Shown here: piece after piece, positions 42,993-54,578 of the stretch
How positions within the stretch are numbered: the stretch's first letter is position 1
How the letters are laid out: every line of letters begins with the position of its first letter
Origin: Bacillus pseudomycoides
GTDB lineage: Bacteria > Bacillota > Bacilli > Bacillales > Bacillaceae_G
Reading direction: 5' to 3'
DNA length: 58,517 nt
NCBI RefSeq assembly: GCF_002582035.1
Contig: NZ_NUQE01000024.1
Span: forward strand, 1 to 58,517
Translations under genes and position numbers: made by a program
The notes under the pieces: generated by a model
Told to the model about the DNA's origin: nothing
The model's input: the letters and a program-made list of their open reading frames with translations, nothing else
Databases searched by the model: none

Positions 42993-44290
42993 TGTTTCGC
43001 ACAATCTCCAACTTTATGCGCGTTGCTGAGATAAGAAATAAAATATTGTTCACTTTAGCGATGTTAATCGTGTTTCGGATTGGCACGTTCATCCCAGTGC
43101 CTCATACAAATGCAGATGTACTGAGAGCGCAAGACCAGTTGAATGTATTGGGTATTCTGAATACATTTGGCGGCGGAGCCTTGAAAAAATTCTCCATCTT
43201 CGCGATGGGAATCATGCCGTACATTACAGCATCCATCATCGTGCAATTATTGCAGATGGATGTTGTTCCTAAATTTACGGAATGGTCAAAACAAGGGGAA
43301 ATGGGTCGTCGTAAGTTAAATCAGTTTACCCGCTACTTTGCAATTGTTCTTGCTTTTATTCAAGCACTCGGTATGTCAATCGGCTTTAACGGTATGGCAG
43401 GTGGGCAATTAATTACGGATCCTAGCTGGTCAACATACTTATATATTGCTACGGTACTGACTGCCGGAACTGCATTTTTAATGTGGTTAGGTGAGCAGAT
43501 TACGGCAAAGGGAGTAGGAAATGGTATTTCCATTATTATCTTTGCAGGTATTACCGCAGCTATCCCAAATACTATAAGTCAAGTGTATGCACAGCAGTTC
43601 AAAAATGCCGGATCAGATTTGTTCATTAATATCGTAAAAGTTGGTTTAATTTTGTTAGCTGTGTTAGCGGTTGTAGTTGGTGTTATTTACATTCAACAAG
43701 CCGTTAGAAAGATCCCGATTCAATATGCGAAGCGCGTAACTGGAAATGGTGGTTATACTGGAGCACAAAACACTCATTTACCACTTAAGGTAAATAGTGC
43801 TGGTGTTATTCCAGTAATTTTTGCTGTTTCATTCTTGATTACGCCTCCGACTATTGCACAGTTTTTCCCGCAATACGAAATATCGCAGTGGATTATTAAG
43901 AACTTTAACTATACTCATCCAGTGGGTATGATTATATATGTTACACTAATTATTGCCTTTGCATATTTCTATGCATTTGTTCAAGTGAATCCTGAACAGA
44001 TGGCTGAGAACTTAAATAAACAAGGTGGATATGTTCCTGGTATTCGTCCGGGTAAGAATACAGAACAATATCTAACAAAGATCTTGTATCGTTTGACCTT
44101 TGTAGGTTCAATTTTCTTAGCGGCAATTGCAATTCTACCTGTTTTATTTATTCAATTTGCAAATCTGCCACAATCTGCACAGATTGGTGGAACGAGTTTA
44201 CTAATCGTTGTCGGTGTTGCTTTGGAGACAATGAAACAGCTCGAAAGTCAATTAGTGAAACGCCATTACAAAGGGTTTATCAAACATTGA
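42992..44290 (+). CDS. secY: Preprotein translocase subunit SecY
   Basis: Forms the protein-conducting channel with SecE. 432 residues, ten membrane segments, a plug region after the first segment ([14 protein letters not shown]), and the cytosolic loop [17 protein letters not shown]. Translation is coupled to rplO by a one-base overlap. It is followed by a small hairpin and adk. Confidence 0.98.
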   Translation: MFRTISNFMRVAEIRNKILFTLAMLIVFRIGTFIPVPHTNADVLRAQDQLNVLGILNTFGGGALKKFSIFAMGIMPYITASIIVQLLQMDVVPKFTEWSKQGEMGRRKLNQFTRYFAIVLAFIQALGMSIGFNGMAGGQLITDPSWSTYLYIATVLTAGTAFLMWLGEQITAKGVGNGISIIIFAGITAAIPNTISQVYAQQFKNAGSDLFINIVKVGLILLAVLAVVVGVIYIQQAVRKIPIQYAKRVTGNGGYTGAQNTHLPLKVNSAGVIPVIFAVSFLITPPTIAQFFPQYEISQWIIKNFNYTHPVGMIIYVTLIIAFAYFYAFVQVNPEQMAENLNKQGGYVPGIRPGKNTEQYLTKILYRLTFVGSIFLAAIAILPVLFIQFANLPQSAQIGGTSLLIVVGVALETMKQLESQLVKRHYKGFIKH

Positions 44291-44296
44291 GTAAGT

Positions 44297-44314
44297 GGGA
44301 AGAGGCATCTTCCC
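44297..44314 (+). promoter_or_regulatory. Small hairpin between secY and adk
   Basis: GGGAAGA pairs with TCTTCCC across GGCA. No T run. Possible processing or stability element. Confidence 0.5.
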
Positions 44315-44331
44315 TACATGCTCATTCATGA

Positions 44332-44993
<662 letters not shown>

Positions 44994-44994
<1 letters not shown>

Positions 44995-45740
44995 TGATTA
45001 TTTGCAAAACTCCTCGCGAAATCGAGATTATGCGAGAAGCTGGCAAGATAGTTGCTTTAACTCATCAAGAGTTAAAAAAACATATTGCCCCAGGAATTAC
45101 AACGAAAGAGCTCGATCAAATAGCGGAAAAAACGATTCTAAAATATGGCGCTGTGCCATCTTTTAAAGGATACAACGGATTTCCGGGAAGCATTTGTGCT
45201 TCGGTAAACGAAGAGCTTGTACACGGGATTCCAGGAAAGCGCAAGCTCCAAGAAGGCGACATTATTAGTATCGATATTGGTGCGAAATATAATGGATACC
45301 ATGGAGATTCTGCATGGACGTATCCAGTAGGAAACATTTCCGAATCTGTTCAAAAGCTACTTGATGTCACAGAAAAATCGTTGTATCTTGGTCTAGAACA
45401 CGCAAAACCGGGCGAACGATTATCTAATGTTTCACATGCGATTCAAACGTATGTTGAAGATAATGGATTGTCGATCGTTAGGGAGTATGTCGGTCACGGA
45501 ATCGGGCAAAACTTACATGAAGACCCACAAATCCCGCACTATGGTCCACCAAACCAAGGGCCTAGATTAAAACCGGGAATGGTCATTTGTGTTGAGCCGA
45601 TGGTGAACCAAGGAAGACGATATGTAAAAACACTATCTGATGACTGGACAGTGGTAACGGTAGATGGTAAATGGTGTGCACATTTTGAGCACACGATTGC
45701 TCTTACAGAAGCAGGATACGAAATCCTTACCACTTTATAG
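44994..45740 (+). CDS. map: Methionine aminopeptidase, type I
   Basis: Removes the initiator methionine. 248 residues, with the metal ligands in [33 protein letters not shown] and FEHTIAL. Start overlaps the adk stop by one base. No KOW-domain gene lies between it and infA, where B. subtilis has ybzG. Confidence 0.97.
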
Positions 45741-45807
45741 GTAGCTGGCTCTCCGGAATTTCAGAACAGTGTAGAATGTTACTGATTTGAAGAAGGGAGA
45801 ACATTGA

Positions 45808-46026
45808 ATGGCTAAAGATGATGTAATTGAAGTCGAAGGTACCGTTATTGAAACGTTGCCAAATGCTATGTTCAAAGTAGAATTAGAGAATGGGCATGTT
45901 GTATTGGCTCACGTTTCTGGTAAAATTCGTATGAACTTCATTCGTATTTTACCAGGAGATAAAGTTACGGTAGAATTATCTCCGTATGATTTAAATCGTG
46001 GTCGTATCACGTACCGCTTTAAATAA
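45808..46026 (+). CDS. infA: Translation initiation factor IF-1
   Basis: OB-fold factor that occupies the A site at initiation. 72 residues, [20 protein letters not shown] and ending RITYRFK. GAAGGGAG precedes the ATG. Confidence 0.98.
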   Translation: MAKDDVIEVEGTVIETLPNAMFKVELENGHVVLAHVSGKIRMNFIRILPGDKVTVELSPYDLNRGRITYRFK

Positions 46027-46031
46027 TATAG

Positions 46032-46562
<531 letters not shown>

Positions 46563-46565
46563 TAA

Positions 46566-46976
<411 letters not shown>

Positions 46977-47091
46977 TTTTTCTGTATAGATTTTTCCCTA
47001 TTGTCTATAATGGATATGATGCATTATCGAGAAATTTCGTACAGAAACATCGCTTGTTGTGCACAATCGGGAATTGCCTAAGGGGGACTTT

Positions 47092-47127
47092 CGGTTAGAT
47101 AGAGGTGATTTCCTATGTCTAACCGAG
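47092..47127 (+). promoter_or_regulatory. Leader hairpin upstream of rpoA
   Basis: TCGGTTAGA pairs with TCTAACCGA (9 bp), with partial extra pairing AGG/CCT inside. No T run follows. A TATAAT at 47006-47011 may be a -10 box but has no good -35. S4 regulates this region in other bacteria; a link here is not shown. Confidence 0.5.
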
Positions 47128-47157
47128 GTTTCGACGTTTTGAAGGAGGGTTTAATAA

Positions 47158-48102
47158 ATGATTGAAATTGAAAAACCAAAAATCGAAACGGTTGAGCTTA
47201 ACGAAGATGCTAAGTATGGTAAATTCGTTATTGAACCGCTTGAGCGTGGATATGGTACTACTTTGGGTAACTCCTTACGTCGTATCCTTTTATCCTCACT
47301 CCCTGGTGCCGCTGTTACTGCCATCCAAATCGATGGCGTATTACATGAATTTTCGACAGTTGAGGGTGTAGTTGAAGATGTTACAATGATCATCTTAAAC
47401 TTGAAAAAGTTAGCTCTCAAAATCTACTCTGAAGAAGAGAAGACTCTCGAAATTGATGTACAGGGCGAAGGTATTGTCACAGCTGCTGATATTACTCATG
47501 ATAGTGATGTTGAAATCTTAAATCCGGATTTATACATTGCAACGTTAGCAAAGGATGCGCATTTCCGCGTGCGTTTAACTGCAAAGCGTGGCCGTGGGTA
47601 TACGCCAGCTGATGCAAATAAGAGCGAGGATCAACCAATAGGTGTAATTCCTATTGATTCTATTTATACTCCAGTATCACGTGTGACTTACCAAGTGGAA
47701 AAGACACGTGTTGGACAAGTGGCAAATTATGATAAGCTTACGCTTGATGTATGGACGGATGGAAGCATCGGGCCAAAAGAAGCTATCTCTTTAGGTGCCA
47801 AAATCTTAACAGAGCATTTAAACATCTTTGTTGGTTTAACTGACGAAGCGCAAAATGCTGAGATTATGGTCGAAAAGGAAGAAGATCAAAAAGAAAAAGT
47901 TCTAGAAATGACAATTGAAGAACTTGATCTTTCTGTTCGTTCTTATAATTGCTTAAAACGTGCAGGTATTAACACTGTACAAGAGCTTGCGAACAAAACA
48001 GAAGAAGATATGATGAAGGTTCGTAACTTAGGACGTAAATCCTTAGAAGAAGTTAAGCATAAGCTAGAAGAACTAGGTTTAGGCTTACGTAAAGACGACT
48101 GA
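47158..48102 (+). CDS. rpoA: RNA polymerase alpha subunit
   Basis: Assembles RNA polymerase and contacts UP elements and activators. 314 residues: N-terminal dimer domain with [20 protein letters not shown], a linker, and a C-terminal domain ([31 protein letters not shown]). GAAGGAGGG precedes the ATG. Confidence 0.98.
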   Translation: MIEIEKPKIETVELNEDAKYGKFVIEPLERGYGTTLGNSLRRILLSSLPGAAVTAIQIDGVLHEFSTVEGVVEDVTMIILNLKKLALKIYSEEEKTLEIDVQGEGIVTAADITHDSDVEILNPDLYIATLAKDAHFRVRLTAKRGRGYTPADANKSEDQPIGVIPIDSIYTPVSRVTYQVEKTRVGQVANYDKLTLDVWTDGSIGPKEAISLGAKILTEHLNIFVGLTDEAQNAEIMVEKEEDQKEKVLEMTIEELDLSVRSYNCLKRAGINTVQELANKTEEDMMKVRNLGRKSLEEVKHKLEELGLGLRKDD

Positions 48103-48137
48103 GGATTTAAATTCATCAACAAAGGAGGGAACTACGA

Positions 48138-48500
48138 ATGGCATACAGAAAATTAGGCCGTACAAGTGCGCAACGTAAAGCTATGTTACGTGACTTAGCT
48201 ACTGATTTAATTATCAACGAGCGCATCCAAACGACAGAAACTCGTGCAAAAGAACTTCGTTCTGTAGTGGAAAAAATGATCACTTTAGGTAAACGCGGAG
48301 ATCTTCATGCTCGTCGTCAAGCAGCTGCTTACATTCGTAATGAAGTTGCTAATGCTGAGACTGGTCAAGATGCATTACAAAAATTATTCGCTGATGTAGC
48401 TCCACGCTATGCTGAGCGTCAAGGCGGATACACTCGTATTGCAAAAATTGGTCCACGTCGCGGTGACGCTGCACCAATGGTAATTATCGAGTTAGTATAA
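48138..48500 (+). CDS. rplQ: 50S ribosomal protein L17
   Basis: 120 residues beginning [20 protein letters not shown], ending [21 protein letters not shown] precedes the ATG. Last gene of the S10-spc-alpha cluster. Confidence 0.98.
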   Translation: MAYRKLGRTSAQRKAMLRDLATDLIINERIQTTETRAKELRSVVEKMITLGKRGDLHARRQAAAYIRNEVANAETGQDALQKLFADVAPRYAERQGGYTRIAKIGPRRGDAAPMVIIELV

Positions 48501-48508
48501 TGACAAGC

Positions 48509-48559
48509 AAAAGGGCAGGACAGTACTTTTTAAGTAACTGGTCATGGCCCTTTTTTTTT
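48509..48559 (+). terminator. Terminator of the S10-spc-alpha cluster
   Basis: AAAAGGGC pairs with GCCCTTTT, with an inner stem CAGTACTT / AAGTAACTG (one bulge), and nine T at the end. Confidence 0.88.
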
Positions 48560-48576
48560 AAGTATAGAAGAAAACG

Positions 48577-48725
48577 CTTATTCCCCTATTCGCAGGCAGT
48601 AAAACTTCCACCTCAAGATTCAGGAGCTAGGTGGGAGATAACTGTAACTGCTGGCACGCGCTCGATTGATGAGAACTTTTCATCAATTTGAGCGGAAAAA
48701 CCCATTGATAGAAGTTTTACTTTAT
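48577..48725 (+). repeat. bcr-like dispersed repeat (copy 3, full length)
   Basis: 149 bases with the family's left hairpin (CTATTCGCAGGCAGTAA), the CCACCTCAAGATTCAGGAG segment shared with copy 5, and the right end GAAGTTTTACTTTAT. The middle holds a long imperfect hairpin (48659-48694) with stems CGCTC / GAGCG and TTGATGA / TCATCAA. It ends 32 bases before ecfA1. Confidence 0.8.
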
Positions 48726-48756
48726 TTAGCTGAATAATAGAAGAGGAGGTCCGCGA

Positions 48757-49599
48757 GTGAAAAAAGAGAAGCTTCGTGCTGAGAACATATCATTTCAATA
48801 TCCCCAAGCTGCTTCTTACGCCCTGCGTGACGTTTCGTTCTCCTTATATGAAGGAGAATGGGTATCTGTTATTGGGCAAAATGGGTCAGGAAAATCCACG
48901 CTTGCAAAGTTATTAAATGGTTTGTTTTTACCATCAGCAGGAACAATTACTGTAAATGAAACTCTTGTTTTATCTGAAGAAACTGTATGGGATATTCGAA
49001 AACAGATTGGAATGGTCTTTCAAAATCCAGATAATCAATTTGTTGGAACAACTGTACAGGATGATGTTGCTTTTGGGCTTGAAAATATCGGAATGCCCCG
49101 GGAGTTAATGATAGAGCGTATGGAGCATGCTTTGGAGCTTGTTCGAATGGAAGAGTTTCAAAATGAAGAACCTCACTATTTATCAGGTGGACAAAAGCAA
49201 CGTGTTGCAATTGCGGGCGTATTGGCACTTCAGCCATCTATTTTAGTACTAGATGAAGCGACATCTATGCTTGACCCACAAGGCCGTAGAGAAGTGGTAG
49301 AAACAGTAAGAGACCTTGTTCGTACGAAAGGGATTACAGTTCTTTCGATTACTCATGATTTAGAGGAAGCAGCGCAATCAGATCGCATTATTATTTTAAA
49401 TCGTGGAGAAATATTAGAAGAAGGAACGCCTGAGTGTATTTTTCGGTCACCCAAAATGCTGAAAGAAATTGGTTTAGACGTACCATTTTCTGTAAAAATG
49501 GCAGAATTATTGAAAAGCAATGAAATTCCTTTACAATCAATGCATCTTACAATGGAAAGTTTGGTGAGCGAACTTTGGAGATTACATTCCAAAAAGTAG
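48757..49599 (+). CDS. ecfA1: Energy-coupling factor ATPase EcfA1
   Basis: One of two ATPases of the shared ECF vitamin/metal transporter module. 280 residues with Walker [10 protein letters not shown], signature LSGGQKQR, Walker B ILVLDEAT and the switch THD. GTG start at 48757 after AGAGGAGG. Overlaps ecfA2 by 25 bases. Substrate-binding S components are not in this window. Confidence 0.96.
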   Translation: MKKEKLRAENISFQYPQAASYALRDVSFSLYEGEWVSVIGQNGSGKSTLAKLLNGLFLPSAGTITVNETLVLSEETVWDIRKQIGMVFQNPDNQFVGTTVQDDVAFGLENIGMPRELMIERMEHALELVRMEEFQNEEPHYLSGGQKQRVAIAGVLALQPSILVLDEATSMLDPQGRREVVETVRDLVRTKGITVLSITHDLEEAAQSDRIIILNRGEILEEGTPECIFRSPKMLKEIGLDVPFSVKMAELLKSNEIPLQSMHLTMESLVSELWRLHSKK

Positions 49600-50456
49600 A
49601 GCATCGTTATCAATATAAAACCCCATTTGAAAAACGTGCCCTTTACGATATAGATATTGCGTTTCCTAGTGGTGGATATTATGCGATTATCGGTCATACG
49701 GGTTCGGGTAAGTCAACGATGATCCAACATTTAAATGGTTTATTACAACCAACGAGTGGAACTGTTCGCATTGGAGAGTATACAATATCTTCTCAAAAGA
49801 AAGTAAAAAAATTAAAACCTCTTCGAAAAAAAGTTGGGGTTGTTTTTCAATTTCCAGAACATCAGTTATTTGAGGAAACGGTAGAAAAAGATATTTGTTT
49901 CGGTCCTTTAAATTTTGGTGTGTCTGAGCATGAGGCGAAACAAAAAGCAAAAGATGCTATTCGATTAGTTGGGCTATCAGAAGAACTATTAGAACGATCT
50001 CCGTTTGAATTAAGCGGAGGACAAATGAGACGTGTTGCTATAGCCGGTGTATTAGCGATGGAGCCTGAGGTATTAGTATTAGATGAGCCAACAGCAGGAC
50101 TTGATCCAAAGGGCCAGAATGAGCTTATGGAGATGTTCTATCATCTTCACAAGCAAAACAATCTTACGGTAATTCTTGTCACACATAATATGGAGGATGC
50201 TGCAAAATATGCAGAGCACATTGTTGTTATGCATAAAGGAACGGTCTTTTTGCAAGGAACATCAGAGGAAGTCTTTTCGTATGCAGACGAACTTGAACAA
50301 ATTGGTGTGTCTCTTCCGATGTCGCTGAAATATAAGCGGGAAATTGAAGAGAAATTAGGCATTTCCATTCCGAAAGCCACCTTGTCTTTAGAAGATTTAG
50401 CAGATGAAGTCATACAACTGTTTAGAAAAGGTGGGGATTCATCATGCAGCAGTTAA
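49575..50456 (+). CDS. ecfA2: Energy-coupling factor ATPase EcfA2
   Basis: Partner ATPase of EcfA1. 293 residues with [26 protein letters not shown] and THN. The TTG start at 49575 lies within ecfA1; GGTGAGCG upstream is a weak binding site, and overlap suggests coupled translation. It overlaps ecfT by 13 bases. Compared with B. anthracis EcfA2 from memory it differs at many positions. Confidence 0.95.
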   Translation: MEITFQKVEHRYQYKTPFEKRALYDIDIAFPSGGYYAIIGHTGSGKSTMIQHLNGLLQPTSGTVRIGEYTISSQKKVKKLKPLRKKVGVVFQFPEHQLFEETVEKDICFGPLNFGVSEHEAKQKAKDAIRLVGLSEELLERSPFELSGGQMRRVAIAGVLAMEPEVLVLDEPTAGLDPKGQNELMEMFYHLHKQNNLTVILVTHNMEDAAKYAEHIVVMHKGTVFLQGTSEEVFSYADELEQIGVSLPMSLKYKREIEEKLGISIPKATLSLEDLADEVIQLFRKGGDSSCSS

Positions 50457-51238
50457 TTATCGGAAGATATATTCCAGGCGAATCTGCTATTCATAGACTG
50501 GATCCTCGTGCAAAACTGTTAATTGTTTTTTTATATGTATTTGTTGTATTTTTAGCAAATAATGCAATTTCATATAGCTTGCTATTTTTGTATGCGCTCA
50601 TTGCTTTGTTTTTTGCAAAAGTGCCGATTCGTTATATTCTGTCTGGGCTAAAGCCTATTTTATGGATTTTTTTATTCACGTTCTTTCTGCATATTTTTAC
50701 AACAAAAGAAGGTGCTGTACTCGTTCAATTTGGATGGTTTTCTATATATGAGAAAGGGTTGGAGCAGGCAATTTATATTTCCATTCGTTTTTTGGTCATT
50801 ATTTTAATGACCACTCTCTTAACATTAACAACAACACCAATTGAAATTACAGATGGTATGGAGACACTGCTGCATCCTTTAAAACGTATAAAAGTTCCTG
50901 TTCATGAAATTGCACTTATGATGTCTATTTCGTTGCGCTTTATTCCGACTTTGATGGATGAAACGAGTAAAATTATGAAAGCACAAGCTTCACGTGGTAT
51001 AGACTTTGCAGGTGGTCCAATGAAAGATAGATTGAAAGCGATTATCTCGTTACTTGTACCACTATTTATTAGTGCGTTTAAACGTGCAGAAGACTTAGCG
51101 ATTGCTATGGAAGCAAGGGGCTATCAAAGTAATGGATACCGCACGAGATTCCGGCAATTAGAATGGAAATGGCTTGATACATTAACACTCTTGAGTCTAT
51201 GTGGTTTAGCTTGTATTTTAATTTTAGTTCGATCGTAA
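50444..51238 (+). CDS. ecfT: Energy-coupling factor membrane protein EcfT
   Basis: Membrane scaffold that links the ATPases to substrate-binding proteins. 264 residues, with hydrophobic segments around 25-65, 100-130 and near the C-terminus, and the two A-R-G coupling motifs (AQASRGID and AMEARGYQ). ATG 50444 follows AAAGGTGGGG inside ecfA2. Confidence 0.95.
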   Translation: MQQLIIGRYIPGESAIHRLDPRAKLLIVFLYVFVVFLANNAISYSLLFLYALIALFFAKVPIRYILSGLKPILWIFLFTFFLHIFTTKEGAVLVQFGWFSIYEKGLEQAIYISIRFLVIILMTTLLTLTTTPIEITDGMETLLHPLKRIKVPVHEIALMMSISLRFIPTLMDETSKIMKAQASRGIDFAGGPMKDRLKAIISLLVPLFISAFKRAEDLAIAMEARGYQSNGYRTRFRQLEWKWLDTLTLLSLCGLACILILVRS

Positions 51239-51252
51239 TGGAGAGTATAAAT

Positions 51253-51996
51253 ATGGAAAGAATAAAATGCACAATCGCGTATGATGGAATTAATTTTTGC
51301 GGATACCAAGTTCAACCCAATCAGCGTACTGTTCAACAAGAAATAGAGAAAGCATTGCAAAAGGTGCATAAAGGAGAGCCTGTTCGTGTACAAGCGTCAG
51401 GAAGAACAGATTCCACTGTCCATGCCAAAGGCCAAGTCATTCATTTTGATACACCGTTATCATTAATAGGAGAGCAATGGATGGCAGCTTTAAATACAAT
51501 GCTTCCAGATGATATTGTTGTGCAGCAGGCTGAGAAAAAAACTTTAGACTTTCATGCACGATACGGTGTTGTAAAAAAAGAATATCGCTATCGTGTATTG
51601 TTATCTAAAAAAGCAGATGTATTTCGTAGACATTATGTATATCAATATCCATATGCAGTACAAATAGAATTCATTCGGAAAGCGATTCCTTATTTTATTG
51701 GAACGCATGATTTTACTTCATTTTGTTCGGCAAAAACTGATAAAAAGGATAAAGTCCGAACAATCTATGAAATAGAGTTAATAGAACAAGGTGATGAGCT
51801 AATCTTTCGCTTTGTTGGAAATGGTTTTTTATATAACATGGTTCGAATTATTGTCGGTACGCTGCTTAGCGTCGGTCAAGGAAAAATTTCTCCTGAAAGT
51901 ATTCCAGATATTTTAAAAAAACAAGACCGCCGTTTTGCTGGGAAGATGGTACCGGGGCAAGGCCTGTATTTATGGGAGGTAAACTATAACAACTAA
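51253..51996 (+). CDS. truA: tRNA pseudouridine synthase A
   Basis: Makes pseudouridine at positions 38-40 of the tRNA anticodon arm. 247 residues with the catalytic aspartate D53 in GRTDSTVHA and the later [19 protein letters not shown] 51253 follows GGAGAG; another ATG five codons upstream (51238) overlaps the ecfT stop but lacks spacing for a site. Confidence 0.96.
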   Translation: MERIKCTIAYDGINFCGYQVQPNQRTVQQEIEKALQKVHKGEPVRVQASGRTDSTVHAKGQVIHFDTPLSLIGEQWMAALNTMLPDDIVVQQAEKKTLDFHARYGVVKKEYRYRVLLSKKADVFRRHYVYQYPYAVQIEFIRKAIPYFIGTHDFTSFCSAKTDKKDKVRTIYEIELIEQGDELIFRFVGNGFLYNMVRIIVGTLLSVGQGKISPESIPDILKKQDRRFAGKMVPGQGLYLWEVNYNN

Positions 51997-52014
51997 TCCT
52001 GGTGTAACATTTGC

Positions 52015-52043
52015 TTGACATTAGAAACTCAAAAGGATATCAT
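52015..52043 (+). promoter_or_regulatory. Promoter of rplM-rpsI
   Basis: TTGACA (52015-52020), 17-base spacer, TATCAT (52038-52043). Confidence 0.75.
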
Positions 52044-52049
52044 AACATA

Positions 52050-52140
52050 TGGTATTGTTTCTAAAACCGCGATTAGCCCCGGAAGGAAATCGTGTTTAAG
52101 ATAAACAATAGAATTTTTTCTATGGAAAAGATATTGAGTA
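52050..52140 (+). promoter_or_regulatory. Probable L13-type ribosomal protein leader
   Basis: The untranslated leader contains AACCGCGATTAGCCCCGGAA and nearby pairing segments resembling the L13 leader known from Bacilli, in the expected place upstream of rplM. Matched from memory; boundaries are approximate. Confidence 0.6.
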
Positions 52141-52152
52141 GGAGGGAAACAA

Positions 52153-52590
52153 ATGCGTACGACTTTTATGGCAAAAGCTAACGAAGTTGAGCGTAAATGG
52201 TATGTGGTTGATGCTGAAGATAAAACTTTAGGTCGCCTTGCTACTGAAGTAGCATCCATTTTACGTGGTAAAAACAAACCAACATTTACACCACATATTG
52301 ATACTGGTGATCATGTAATTATTATTAACGCTGAGAAAGTTCACTTAACAGGTAATAAATTAAACGATAAAATTTACTACCGTCACACTAACCACCCAGG
52401 TGGACTTAAGCAAAGAACAGCTCTAGAAATGCGTACAAACTACCCTGTACAAATGTTAGAGCTTGCAATTAAAGGCATGCTTCCAAAAGGACGCTTAGGT
52501 CGTCAAATGTCTAAAAAGTTAAATGTGTATGCTGGATCTGAGCATCCACACCAAGCACAAAAACCAGAAGTTTACGAACTTCGCGGATAA
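52153..52590 (+). CDS. rplM: 50S ribosomal protein L13
   Basis: Early large-subunit assembly protein. 145 residues, [20 protein letters not shown] and the signature [22 protein letters not shown] precedes the ATG. Its product probably binds the leader upstream. Confidence 0.98.
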   Translation: MRTTFMAKANEVERKWYVVDAEDKTLGRLATEVASILRGKNKPTFTPHIDTGDHVIIINAEKVHLTGNKLNDKIYYRHTNHPGGLKQRTALEMRTNYPVQMLELAIKGMLPKGRLGRQMSKKLNVYAGSEHPHQAQKPEVYELRG

Positions 52591-52611
52591 TTAATTAAAG
52601 GAGGGCTTACT

Positions 52612-53004
52612 TTGGCACAGGTACAATACAATGGTACTGGACGTCGTAAGAGTTCAGTAGCACGCGTACGCCTAGTTCCAGGCGAAGGACGCGTTATCAT
52701 TAACGGTCGTGATTTTGAAAACTATATCCCATTTGCTGCATTACGTGAAGTAGTGAAACAACCTCTAGTTGCAACAGAAACTTTAGGTAACTACGATGTA
52801 CTTGTAAATGTACATGGCGGTGGATACACTGGTCAAGCTGGTGCTATCCGTCACGGTATTTCTCGCGCTTTATTAAAAGCTGACCCAGAATACCGTTTAA
52901 CATTAAAACGTGCAGGTCTATTAACTCGTGACGCACGTATGAAAGAGCGTAAAAAATACGGTCTTAAAGGTGCTCGTCGTGCACCTCAGTTCTCAAAACG
53001 TTAA
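52612..53004 (+). CDS. rpsI: 30S ribosomal protein S9
   Basis: Its C-terminal tail reaches the P-site tRNA. 130 residues with [19 protein letters not shown] and the end [12 protein letters not shown] start at 52612 after AAAGGAGGG. Confidence 0.98.
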   Translation: MAQVQYNGTGRRKSSVARVRLVPGEGRVIINGRDFENYIPFAALREVVKQPLVATETLGNYDVLVNVHGGGYTGQAGAIRHGISRALLKADPEYRLTLKRAGLLTRDARMKERKKYGLKGARRAPQFSKR

Positions 53005-53018
53005 TTTTTGCGAACTTC

Positions 53019-53048
53019 AAACCCCAGCCTTTTGGTTGGGGTTTTTTT
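53019..53048 (+). terminator. Terminator after rpsI
   Basis: AAACCCCAGCC pairs with GGTTGGGGTTT (one G-T pair) around a TTTT loop, followed by T residues. Confidence 0.92.
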
Positions 53049-53067
53049 ATGTTTTTAAATATCCTCT

Positions 53068-53122
53068 CTTATCCCGTTATTCGCGGGCAGTAAAACCCCC
53101 ACTGATTAAAGTTTCACTTTAT
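53068..53122 (+). repeat. bcr-like dispersed repeat, short form (copy 4)
   Basis: 55 bases, CTTATCCCGTTATTCGCGGG to GTTTCACTTTAT. The same length and ends as copy 1 but in the opposite orientation. Confidence 0.8.
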
Positions 53123-53218
53123 CATCCTCTTCTTTGGAATATTTTAGTGCGGTCTTCTTGTGTATGCTTCCTACTGAGAAGTTTAGACTAATACGTACAT
53201 AGGGAGGTTTTAAGTACT

Positions 53219-53647
53219 ATGAATGTCATTGTGAGTCTAAAAGAAAAACAAAGAGAAAAGCAGCTGAAGTATGAACGTAAAATACTGCGTGAATTATCAT
53301 TACAAACACTTAGAGAAAATATACGTGATTGCTTTTTTATGGATACATTCCATCGTCATTATGAAGATTATTGTATAGAGGTAGGTATTGAGTCCTATTT
53401 GTTAGGAGCTAGGTATAGTAAGTTTGGTTATTATGGAGAATCACTTTTAGATGTGAAAAGCAGGTCGTCTCATGAAGAAGTTCAATTAACAGAAATGCTG
53501 TTTCATTTTTTGATAAGTGTTCCTTTGCAAACTTTAGAAGAAAATGAAGATGAGCAGTTATATCAATTATGCCAGCACTTTATTAGTGCTTGGTGGCAAC
53601 AAGGGTATGAAAAGGGTGAGAGAAGATATCGCATGAAGCTGCATTAA
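53219..53647 (+). CDS. DUF2521 family protein (YbaK-like), unknown function
   Basis: 142 residues, no signal peptide or membrane segment seen. The N-terminus is highly charged (KEKQREKQLKYERKILRE, likely helical), followed by a conserved-looking block with DCFFMDTFHRHYEDYCIEVG. It sits directly before cwlD, as the B. subtilis ybaK does, which may point to a sporulation link but proves none. GGGAGG precedes the ATG. Confidence 0.85.
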   Translation: MNVIVSLKEKQREKQLKYERKILRELSLQTLRENIRDCFFMDTFHRHYEDYCIEVGIESYLLGARYSKFGYYGESLLDVKSRSSHEEVQLTEMLFHFLISVPLQTLEENEDEQLYQLCQHFISAWWQQGYEKGERRYRMKLH

Positions 53648-53713
53648 GAAAATCATAAACTTTCCTCTTGTCCCATATAAGTAAGTAGAGGGACTAGCTA
53701 GAGGAGGAAAGGT

Positions 53714-54427
53714 ATGAAAAGAATTCGGATTATTTCTTTTATGTTAGCAGCGGTTGTACTTTTTTTCTTAGTAAGGCAGGATTTTCAAATTACAAAATCA
53801 TGGAGAGCGTGGAATTTGCCGTTGTCTGGAAAAATTATTGTATTAGATGCTGGTCATGGTGGCCCGGATGGAGGCGCAGTTGGCGGGGAAGATATTGTTG
53901 AAAAGGATATTACATTGGAAATTACAAAAAAAGTGCAAGATTATTTACAAGAACAAGGGGCGCTCGTGATTTTGACACGTAATGGAGACTATGATTTAGC
54001 AGACAAAAGCACTAAGGGATATAGCCGCCGCAAAGCAGAGGATCTAAAAAAACGTGTTGAAATCGTTAATAAGTCTGATGTTGATTTTTTTGTTAGTGTG
54101 CATTTGAATGCTCTTCCAAGTGGTGATTCAAAAGGAGCACAAACATTTTATTATCGTTCTTTAGTAGAAAATGAGCGAGCAGCAAAATTTATTCAAGCAG
54201 AATTACGAACAAGTCTCGAGAATACGAAACGTTCGGCAAAAACAATTTCGCATGTCTATTTATTGAAGCATGCGAAAACACCGGGTGTATTAGTTGAAGC
54301 TGGATTTTTATCCAATGTAAACGAAAGGTATTTATTAAACTCAGAGAAGTATCAGCAAAAAGTTGCTGCTGCTATATATCGCGGGGTCCTGCGATATTTT
54401 ACTGAGAAAGGGAACCCTCCCGATTAA
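53714..54427 (+). CDS. cwlD: N-acetylmuramoyl-L-alanine amidase CwlD
   Basis: Sporulation amidase that trims peptide side chains so that muramic lactam can form in the spore cortex, allowing germination enzymes to act. 237 residues: an N-terminal hydrophobic segment (5-20), then an amidase_3 domain with LDAGHGGPDGG (H48), SVHLNALP, and VLVEAGFLSN, giving the zinc and catalytic residues. GAGGAGG precedes the ATG. Followed by a terminator that includes its stop codon. Confidence 0.96.
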   Translation: MKRIRIISFMLAAVVLFFLVRQDFQITKSWRAWNLPLSGKIIVLDAGHGGPDGGAVGGEDIVEKDITLEITKKVQDYLQEQGALVILTRNGDYDLADKSTKGYSRRKAEDLKKRVEIVNKSDVDFFVSVHLNALPSGDSKGAQTFYYRSLVENERAAKFIQAELRTSLENTKRSAKTISHVYLLKHAKTPGVLVEAGFLSNVNERYLLNSEKYQQKVAAAIYRGVLRYFTEKGNPPD

Positions 54428-54443
54428 GGAGGGTTCTTCTTTG
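54413..54443 (+). terminator. Terminator after cwlD
   Basis: AACCCTCC / GGAGGGTT with a 7-base loop containing the cwlD stop codon, then CTTCTTTG. The T run is imperfect. Confidence 0.75.
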
Positions 54444-54578
54444 TAACGGAGTTTTTCGAAAATATGCTATACTTACAATGAAAACGCATTTATTTCGTTC
54501 TAATGAGTCATTACATGCTTGTAAGAACACAATTTAAATTGCTTTATCTTATTTTTCTAACAGGGGGCGGGACAGATT

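Noticed and set aside
48500-48691. 63-codon open frame after rplQ
   Set aside because: It begins in the rplQ terminator and runs through dispersed repeat copy 3, with no ribosome-binding site.
52970-53191. 73-codon open frame after rpsI
   Set aside because: It reads through the rpsI terminator and repeat copy 4; no binding site.
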